Shown: piece after piece, positions 28,120 through 33,780 of the stretch
Layout: every line of letters begins with the position of its first letter
Numbering within the stretch: the stretch's first letter is position 1
Assembly: GCA_017962605.1 (NCBI GenBank)
Contig: JAGCUY010000079.1
Span: 1 to 33,780 of the forward strand
Direction of reading: 5' to 3'
DNA: 33,780 nucleotides
Origin: Kiritimatiellia bacterium
GTDB taxonomy: Bacteria > Verrucomicrobiota > Kiritimatiellia > RFP12 > JAAYLN01
The notes under the pieces: generated by a model
Databases searched by the model: none
Seen by the model: only the letters and a program-made list of their open reading frames with translations
Told to the model about the DNA's origin: nothing
Translations under genes and position numbers: made by a program

Positions 28120-28214
28120 CAAATCTCAAATCTCAATTTCGTATTTCTAATTTCCAATCTCAAATCCCAAATCCCAAATTTCAAATCTTAAATCTCAATT
28201 TTAAATCTAAAATC
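28120..28214. repeat. Degenerate heptanucleotide tract G
   Basis: About 13 units of CAAATCT/CAAATCC/CAATTTC follow each other, nearly all exactly seven bases long. The tract fills the gap between the LysM gene and metX-metW, ending about 19 bases before the ATG. It is AT-rich in a GC-rich region. No other promoter for metX-metW is visible, so transcription may begin inside it. Confidence 0.85.
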
Positions 28215-28232
28215 GAAGGAAATGTTTTCACA

Positions 28233-30083
28233 ATGGCACGTAAGCGCGAATACGTAGGCAAATCAGTCGGTCTGGTGGAGAGGCGACTACTCACGCTGTC
28301 GCTCCCCGAGGGCGGCTTCAAGCTCGAGCACGGCGGCATCCTGCCAGCTGTGACTGTGGCCTACGAGATGTGCGGCCAGATCCGCGACGAGATGGACAAC
28401 GTCGTATTCATCTGCCACGCGCTTACTGGCGACTCCCATGTTGCCGGCTCATCGTCCGAGGGCGCCGAGCCCGACGGCTGGTGGGAGGGCATGGTTGGCT
28501 CCGGTCGCGGCATCGACACCGACAAATACTGCGTCATCTGCGCCAACATCCTTGGCGGGTGCCGCGGCACCACAGGCCCCAGCTCGATTGATCCGGACAC
28601 CAACGAGCCCTACGGCTCCCGCTTCCCCGAGATCACGGTGCGCGACATCGTGCGCGTCCACCTGATGCTTCTTGAACAGCTCGGCATCAAGAAGGTTTTC
28701 GCCGCAGTAGGCGGCTCCTTCGGCGGGATGCAGGTGCTTGACTGGGCCACCGAGGCCCCGGACACACTGGAGAACGCAATCGTCATCGCGTCGGCGCCGT
28801 CCCTCAGCGCCCAGGCCCTCGCCTTCGACATCATCGGCCGCCGCGCCATCACCCACGACCCATCATGGCAGCATGGCGACTACTACCGCAAGGAGTCGGC
28901 GCCGGACACCGGCCTCGGCCAGGCGAGGCGCATCGCCCACATCACCTACCTCTCCGACGAACTGATGAACGTCAAGTTCGGGCGCGACCGCCGACCCGAA
29001 CTGGAGGCGCGTGGCCGTGAGTTCCTTGAGAACGCCCGCCGCGACTTCCGCACCACCTTCCAAATCGAGAGCTACCTCGACCACCAGGCGCAGAAGTTCG
29101 TCCAGCGGTTCGACGCCAACTCCTACCTCCACATCACCCGAGCGATGGATGAGTTCGACCTCGTCGAGCGCCACTCCTCCCTCAAGCAGGCATTCTCGCG
29201 CGTCAAGTGCAACGTCATGCTGGCCTCCCTCTCGGGCGACTGGCTCTTCAACCCCGAACAGTCGGAACTGATGGCGCGGACGCTGCTCGAACTCGGCCAT
29301 CCCGTCACCTACTTCAACCTTGAAGCGCCCGCCGGGCACGACGCCTTCCTCACCCACATAGACCAGCTCTGGCCGGTCGTGAAGTCATTCCTCGCCAATG
29401 GCCGTCCGCGAGAGATTCCGCCAGACGAGCTGGAGCCGGCAAAGGAAAAGGCCTACGCCGCAGTTGCCGGCATGGTCGCCGAGGGCGCGCGCATCCTCGA
29501 CATCGGCTGCGCCCGAGGCCGCCTGATGCGCCTCCTCCGCGAACGTCGCGGCGCCAAATGCGTCGGCATCGACATTGACTACCCAAGCGTCCTCGAGGCC
29601 CTGGGGCGCGGCTGCGCGGTCATCCTCGACGACATGCGCTCCGGCTCCGGCTCAACCGACAGCGAGAACTTCTTCATGGTGCCGGACGGATCCTTCGACA
29701 CCGTGATCCTCAGCGAGACCATCCAGGTGATGAAGCGGCCGCTAAAGGTGCTCCAGGAGGCACTGCGCATCGCCAAGAGCGTCATCGTGACATTCCCGAA
29801 CTTCGGCTATGTCACCACCCGCTCGCAGCTTTTCTTCAACGGCCACATGCCGGTGGACGAGCATCTGCCGCTGCAGTGGTACAACACGCCAAACATCCAC
29901 CTCTTCACACTGCGCGACTTCCGCAACCTCTGCCGCGACAACGGCATGGTCATCCGCGAGGTCGTGCCGCTCTCGGTATCGCATTTTGGGAGCATCCTCA
30001 CGCGGATTCTTGGCCCGAATGTAGGTGCCGAGCACCTTGTGGTGAAGGTAGAGCGCGGGGACGTCCCCGCAGACATGGACTGA
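28233..30083 (+). CDS. metXW: Fused homoserine O-acyltransferase (MetX) and MetW
   Basis: One 616-residue frame joins two proteins of methionine synthesis. Residues 1 to about 395 are MetX, an alpha/beta hydrolase acylating homoserine: nucleophile Ser162 in GGSFGGMQ, Asp336 in [10 protein letters not shown], His369 in AGHDAFL. Residues about 405-616 are MetW, a methyltransferase-like protein with [14 protein letters not shown] (SAM-type motif I), [20 protein letters not shown] and [13 protein letters not shown]. In many bacteria metX and metW are separate neighbours, and MetW is needed for MetX activity. Fusion fits a fixed 1:1 complex. The acyl donor (acetyl or succinyl) cannot be told. GAAGGAA is 11 nt before the ATG. 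The cysE gene follows after 4 bases. Confidence 0.92.
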   Translation: MARKREYVGKSVGLVERRLLTLSLPEGGFKLEHGGILPAVTVAYEMCGQIRDEMDNVVFICHALTGDSHVAGSSSEGAEPDGWWEGMVGSGRGIDTDKYCVICANILGGCRGTTGPSSIDPDTNEPYGSRFPEITVRDIVRVHLMLLEQLGIKKVFAAVGGSFGGMQVLDWATEAPDTLENAIVIASAPSLSAQALAFDIIGRRAITHDPSWQHGDYYRKESAPDTGLGQARRIAHITYLSDELMNVKFGRDRRPELEARGREFLENARRDFRTTFQIESYLDHQAQKFVQRFDANSYLHITRAMDEFDLVERHSSLKQAFSRVKCNVMLASLSGDWLFNPEQSELMARTLLELGHPVTYFNLEAPAGHDAFLTHIDQLWPVVKSFLANGRPREIPPDELEPAKEKAYAAVAGMVAEGARILDIGCARGRLMRLLRERRGAKCVGIDIDYPSVLEALGRGCAVILDDMRSGSGSTDSENFFMVPDGSFDTVILSETIQVMKRPLKVLQEALRIAKSVIVTFPNFGYVTTRSQLFFNGHMPVDEHLPLQWYNTPNIHLFTLRDFRNLCRDNGMVIREVVPLSVSHFGSILTRILGPNVGAEHLVVKVERGDVPADMD

Positions 30084-30087
30084 TTTC

Positions 30088-30945
30088 ATGGACAAATGGC
30101 TTGACAGCAGACTTGACACGCTAACGGCGGCGCTTGAGCGCGCCGCAGGGCCCGAGGCCGGCGCGGTGCGCGCCGCCGACCTCCCTGGGCAGCGCGCCAT
30201 CATCGACACGCTTGAGCGCTTCATCGGCATCCTCTTCCCCGGTTGCCATGGCCCGGACGGCGGCCCCGACAACTGCGCCAGCGCCGACTGCGTCCGCGAG
30301 CGCATCGCCGACGCCGCGACCCGCCTCACCGACCAGGTCGAGGCCGCCTTTGAATACGCTGTCGCCGACAAACCCCGCGCCCGGGCCGAGGAAGCCGTGG
30401 CCGCGCTGCTGGATGCCCTGCCCTCCATCCGCGCCACGCTTGAGGAGGATGTCGTGGCCGCCTACGAGGGCGACCCGGCCGCCACCTCGACAGTCGAGGT
30501 TGTCCTCAGCTACCCTGGCTTCTTCGCAATCGTCGTCCACCGCATCGCCCATGTCCTATACACATGCGGCGTCCCGATCATCCCCCGCGTGATGAGCGAA
30601 TACGCCCACTCCAAGACGGGCATCGACATCCATCCCGGCGCCACGATTGGCCCAGGCTTCTTCATCGACCACGGCACCGGCGTAGTCATCGGCGAGACCT
30701 GCACCATCGGCCGCCACGTCAAGCTCTACCAGGGCGTCACGCTCGGCGCACGCTCCTTCCCCAAGAATGAAGACGGCACCTTGGTGAAGGGCCTCAAGCG
30801 CCACCCCGACGTCGAGGACGACGTCGTCATCTACGCCGGCGCGACTGTCCTTGGCGGCGAAACCGTCATTGGGCGCGGAGCGGTGATCGGCGCATCCGTC
30901 TGGATCACTTTCTCCGTTCCAGCAGGCGCACACGTTATGAAGTAG
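30088..30945 (+). CDS. cysE: Serine O-acetyltransferase
   Basis: The 285-residue protein has a helical N-terminal part and a left-handed beta-helix of hexapeptide repeats ([51 protein letters not shown]), with the catalytic Asp and His of serine acetyltransferases in IDHGTG and an acceptor region [25 protein letters not shown]. The N-terminal 130 residues include a Cys-rich bit ([17 protein letters not shown]) seen in the EpsC-like form of the family. It makes O-acetylserine for cysteine synthesis. Co-transcription with metXW gives a sulfur amino acid operon. A weak hairpin and T8 run (30961-30968) follow. Confidence 0.92.
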   Translation: MDKWLDSRLDTLTAALERAAGPEAGAVRAADLPGQRAIIDTLERFIGILFPGCHGPDGGPDNCASADCVRERIADAATRLTDQVEAAFEYAVADKPRARAEEAVAALLDALPSIRATLEEDVVAAYEGDPAATSTVEVVLSYPGFFAIVVHRIAHVLYTCGVPIIPRVMSEYAHSKTGIDIHPGATIGPGFFIDHGTGVVIGETCTIGRHVKLYQGVTLGARSFPKNEDGTLVKGLKRHPDVEDDVVIYAGATVLGGETVIGRGAVIGASVWITFSVPAGAHVMK

Positions 30946-30970
30946 CGCGGTGCGGGCATCTTTTTTTTGC

Positions 30971-30976
30971 TATCAT
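30971..30976 (+). promoter_or_regulatory. -10 box of lemA
   Basis: TATCAT preceded by TGC (extended -10) lies 18 bases before the ATG at 30995. GAGG at 30983-30986 is the ribosome binding site. The T8 run before it may belong to a weak terminator of cysE. Confidence 0.4.
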
Positions 30977-30994
30977 AAATGCGAGGTAAATACC

Positions 30995-31657
30995 ATGGCT
31001 AACGAACTGGATGAAATGACCGGACCCGTGAACGGCACCGGACGCGACATAAACGTAATCGAGAAGCAGCTGCCTGTGAAGGTCGGCATAGGCTCCACGA
31101 TCTTCGAGATAATGCTCTGGGTCCTGGGCATTATTCCTGGGGTAATCTTCCTCTTCATGAAGATCAACGCCCGCTCCTATTTCAACAAGCTTCAGCAGAT
31201 GATCCAGGCCGACGCCTCGCGCATCGACAACTACCTCGAGCAGCGCGTCCAGATCCTGCAAAACGTCGCTGGGCTCGTGAACAGGGCCGTCGATCTCGAC
31301 AAGGACGTAATGAAGGCCGTCGCCGCATATCGCGGAGGCATCATCCCCGACGAACAGCGCAACGCCTTCGCCGGACAGATCGATGGCGCTTTCGCGCGGA
31401 TGTTCCCGCATGTCGAGGCCTACCCTGACCTCAAGGCCCACGCCGCGATCGCCGACGCCATGCAGCAGAACAGCTACCTGCAGAAGGAGATCACCGCCGC
31501 CCGCGAGAAATACAACGACTCCGTGGCGCAGTGGAACGCCCACATCTTCGCGTGGCCCACCAAGATGATCGTGGCCGCCCGCGCCGGCTACACAACGCGC
31601 ATCCCCTTCACCGCCTCGGCCGATGTCAAGGCCAAGGCTAGGGAGACCTTCTTTTGA
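30995..31657 (+). CDS. lemA: LemA family membrane protein
   Basis: Read from the ATG at 30995 (GAGG 8 nt upstream), the 220-residue product has one membrane helix (about 34-55, IFEIMLWVLGIIPGVIFLF) and a long alpha-helical LemA domain (ARSYFNKLQQMIQADASRIDNYLEQRVQILQNVAGLVNRAV, ENSYLQKEITAAREKYNDSV-like pattern). LemA proteins sit in the membrane with a four-helix domain outside. Their biochemical role is not known. The downstream gene starts inside its stop codon (TTGA), so both are translated together. Confidence 0.9.
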   Translation: MANELDEMTGPVNGTGRDINVIEKQLPVKVGIGSTIFEIMLWVLGIIPGVIFLFMKINARSYFNKLQQMIQADASRIDNYLEQRVQILQNVAGLVNRAVDLDKDVMKAVAAYRGGIIPDEQRNAFAGQIDGAFARMFPHVEAYPDLKAHAAIADAMQQNSYLQKEITAAREKYNDSVAQWNAHIFAWPTKMIVAARAGYTTRIPFTASADVKAKARETFF

Positions 31658-33432
31658 GCGACGGATTCGACGTCCTTGAGCCTCTTCCGCTCTACCGCGA
31701 CGTCTATCGCGACGCCTTTGCCGCCAATGCCGAAAAGTTCTTTGACGACCTAACCGCAAAGGCGGGCGTCGATGCGGCGGCCAACGCCGAGACTGTCGCA
31801 GAACTTCGCAAGACGGAGTCTGCCCTTGCGCATGAAGAGTCCGCGCGCGCCGGCTGGGGCTGGGGGATAGCGCTATCGTCCATTGCCGCGATTGGATCCG
31901 CCCTCGGTTCGGCCAACTACTTCACGATTGGCGGCGAGGACGCCGTGACATGGGGCGCCGGACTGGCCGCCATCGCGATTCTGGCCGCCGCGCTGCTCTT
32001 CGGCGTCTGCGTTCCCCGGCGGCGCGAACACGCCAAGGCGGCAGAGGAGCATAAGGCAAAGGCCGAAGAGCAGAAGGCCGTTGCCTGGAGCCAGATGGCC
32101 CCTCTCAACGCCCTTTTCGACTGGGACATTCCCGCACGCATCATCGAGAAGACCGTCCCGCTCATCCGCTTTGACCCCTTCTTCACGCAGGGCCGACTCG
32201 GCGAACTCCACAAATTTTACGGCTGGGACGACGCCTTCAACAACAACAAGTCCGTGCTGGGTGCGCACAGCGGCGAAATCAACGGCAACCCCTTTGTCTT
32301 CGCGCGCCTTCTTCAAATGGAGTGGGGGGAAAAGACCTACAGCGGCTCACGCACTGTCTCCTGGACGGAGACTGAGCGCGGCCCGGACGGCAAGCTGCGC
32401 CGCGTCACGCGCTACCAGACGCTCACGGCGACAGTCACCAAGCCCTTCCCCGAATACTCCCAGGATGTCCTGCTCATCTACGGCAACGACGCCGCGCCAA
32501 ACCTCTGCTTCTCCCGCGAGCCGACTGGACTTTCGTCGTCTGGCGACGGCTTCTTCTCAAAGATGCGCCTGAAGCGCGAAATCCGCTCCCTTGAAAAGTT
32601 CTCGCGCAATCTCGACGACGACAAGGGCTACACCATCATGGGCAACCGCGAATTCGAGGCCCTCTTCCAGACCAAGGACCGCAGCGACGAAGTGGAATAC
32701 CGCCTGCTCTTCACGCCGCTTGCACAAAAGCAGATGCTTGAACTCATAAAGGACAGCAAGGTCGGCTACGGCGATGATTTCAGCTTCCTGAAGGTCTGCA
32801 AGATCAACGTCATCCGCGCCAGCCATCTCGCGCAAAGCGACCTAAACGCCGACCCTGCCAAGTTCGCCGACTACGACTTTGAAGCTGCCCGCAAGAAGTT
32901 CCTCGATTTCTGCGCTCAGTTCTTCAAATCAACCTGGTTCGCCATGGCCCCTCTGCTATCTATTCCGCTTTACAGCCAGACGCGCACCCACGAGAACATC
33001 TACAAGGACGTTCTCGACCATAGGTCTTGCTTCTGGGAACACGAGGCCCTGGCGAACTACATGGGGGAGGAGCGCTTCCGCAATCCGGAATCCGTCACGA
33101 GGAACATACTCAAGACTTACGTCAGCGGCCGCAATGGCGATATCGCCTCCATCAACGTCACGGCCAGCGGCTTCCGCATCGAGCACCGCGTCGATACCGT
33201 CATCGTGGTGGCCCGCAACGGCGTCCCCTACCGCGTGGATGTGCCGTGGGACGAATACATCGCCGTCAGCAGGACGACCCCGATCAGCGCGACTGAGCGC
33301 GAGGGCCTGACGCTTCCCGAGTTCCGCGGAGCCGTCCAGACGAACCAGGAATGGCAGCACTTCTTCAGGAACATAGGCTCCGACCCGGCGGGGGCAATCT
33401 ACCGCCGCTCGATCATTTCAAGCCAGCCATGA
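31654..33432 (+). CDS. LemA-linked membrane protein, DUF3137-like
   Basis: The 592-residue protein uses TTG (31654) as start, overlapping the lemA stop. Two membrane helices lie at about 68-90 and 98-120; the rest is soluble. Residues about 165-290 (FDPFFTQGRLGELHKFYGWDDAFNNNKSVLGAHSGEINGNPFVFARLLQMEWGEKTYSG) resemble the DUF3137 group that is often coded next to LemA genes. The later part (TSWFAMAPLLSIPLYSQTRTHENI) recalls the same group. Function is unknown, and the assignment rests on pattern and neighbour. The last 20 bases overlap the convergent corrinoid gene. Confidence 0.6.
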   Translation: MSDGFDVLEPLPLYRDVYRDAFAANAEKFFDDLTAKAGVDAAANAETVAELRKTESALAHEESARAGWGWGIALSSIAAIGSALGSANYFTIGGEDAVTWGAGLAAIAILAAALLFGVCVPRRREHAKAAEEHKAKAEEQKAVAWSQMAPLNALFDWDIPARIIEKTVPLIRFDPFFTQGRLGELHKFYGWDDAFNNNKSVLGAHSGEINGNPFVFARLLQMEWGEKTYSGSRTVSWTETERGPDGKLRRVTRYQTLTATVTKPFPEYSQDVLLIYGNDAAPNLCFSREPTGLSSSGDGFFSKMRLKREIRSLEKFSRNLDDDKGYTIMGNREFEALFQTKDRSDEVEYRLLFTPLAQKQMLELIKDSKVGYGDDFSFLKVCKINVIRASHLAQSDLNADPAKFADYDFEAARKKFLDFCAQFFKSTWFAMAPLLSIPLYSQTRTHENIYKDVLDHRSCFWEHEALANYMGEERFRNPESVTRNILKTYVSGRNGDIASINVTASGFRIEHRVDTVIVVARNGVPYRVDVPWDEYIAVSRTTPISATEREGLTLPEFRGAVQTNQEWQHFFRNIGSDPAGAIYRRSIISSQP

Positions 33433-33780
33433 ACTGCTCCACCAGACGCACAAGCTCCATAGCGTCCTTGGTGTAGAAGTCCGCGCCGATCTTGTCGGCG
33501 TAATCCTGCGTGAGGACCGCCCCGCCAACGGCCACCTTGCACTCGGGAAGTTCCGCGTGGATGAGCCTTATCGTTTCCTCCATCGCCCCGACTGTAGTGG
33601 TCATAAGCGCAGAGAGCCCCACCAGCGGCGCCTTCTCTCGGCGCGCCGTTTCAAGTATCTTCTCGGGCGGCACGTCTCGCCCCAGGTCAATCACGCGGAA
33701 GCCATAGTTCTCAAGCAGCGCCCGGCAGATGTTCTTACCGATGTCGTGGATGTCGCCCTTCACCGTCGCCATGACGATTG
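33413..33780 (-). CDS. Corrinoid (B12)-binding protein, partial at window edge
   Basis: The gene runs off the right edge: in-frame codons continue beyond the ATG at 33772 (IVMATVKGDIHDIGKN), and the true start is outside. The visible 122 residues are the B12-binding domain with the cobalt-ligand motif DIHDIGKN, then VGLSALMTTTV and VAVGGAVLTQDYADKIGADFYTKDAMELVRLV. It ends soon after this domain, so it is a small corrinoid protein of the methyltransferase type (MtaC/MttC/MtbC-like) or a MetH without its activation domain. It carries methyl groups for a partner enzyme. The end overlaps the LemA-linked gene by 20 bases. Confidence 0.88.
   Translation of the reverse strand, partial: IVMATVKGDIHDIGKNICRALLENYGFRVIDLGRDVPPEKILETARREKAPLVGLSALMTTTVGAMEETIRLIHAELPECKVAVGGAVLTQDYADKIGADFYTKDAMELVRLVEQFMAGLK

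Noticed and set aside
1..33780. tRNA or rRNA genes
   Set aside because: No cloverleaf with a TTC-type arm and CCA end, nor rRNA-like stretch, was recognised by eye; a covariance search would be needed to be sure.

Overview
The window reads as a chromosomal stretch of a GC-rich Gram-negative bacterium that is probably anaerobic. A lipid A-type acyltransferase, lipoproteins with lipoboxes, a DsbD-like thiol transporter and a glycine-zipper envelope protein point to an outer membrane. An [FeFe]-hydrogenase maturase (HydG), NADP-type glutamate dehydrogenase and a secreted/cytoplasmic glycosidase cluster fit a gut or sediment fermenter. The overall look (XylR-type regulator, LamG-like secreted protein, MetX-MetW fusion, heptanucleotide repeat tracts) suggests the Verrucomicrobiota/Kiritimatiellota/Lentisphaerota group. 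This placement is inference; no rRNA or other marker lies in the window.

Layout. 1-3370 is an accessory zone: a VapBC-type pair with a visible operator, a second antitoxin followed by a broken PIN toxin, a DUF4143-type AAA ATPase between two diverged direct repeats, and repeat-rich spacers. 3372-9393 (minus) is a three-gene glycan operon: secreted clan-A-type glycosidase, secreted LamG-like protein, GH2 enzyme. 9394-10150 is a repeat-filled spacer with REP-like hairpins and a second copy of a 170-bp repeat found at 102-270. 10151-11547 (minus) is an AbiE-type toxin-antitoxin pair with an operator over its start. 11588-15696 (minus) holds hydG, a MATE exporter and a XylR-like regulator. 15776-20031 (minus) is a tightly overlapped run galK-rlmB-CaCA exchanger-dsbD. 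It is divergent from a large sodium:solute symporter (20134-22605). A strong bidirectional terminator separates the symporter from gdhA (22684-24027, minus). 24286-26035 (plus) has lpxL/htrB-like and NIF3-like genes, convergent with a lone dppD/oppD-like ATPase and a glycine-zipper gene (26032-27437, minus). From 27497 rightward run a LysM lipoprotein, a metX-metW fusion plus cysE (sulfur amino acid operon), then lemA and a LemA-linked membrane protein. A corrinoid-binding protein enters from the right edge on the minus strand.

What stands out. (1) Degenerate tracts with a 7-bp period occur at seven places, each with its own heptamer, six in spacers and one in frame inside the XylR-like regulator. 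(2) Two further genes carry in-frame tandem repeats (36 bp in dsbD, 18 bp in the symporter). (3) Three unrelated genes share an identical 13-bp extended -10 element, and several start codons lie only 6-9 nt after a -10 box, which implies leaderless mRNAs. (4) hydG has Gly in place of the middle Cys of its auxiliary-cluster motif, and galK has Asn where most galactokinases have the sugar-binding Glu. I did not find a clearly new multi-gene system; the heptamer tracts are the least explained structure.
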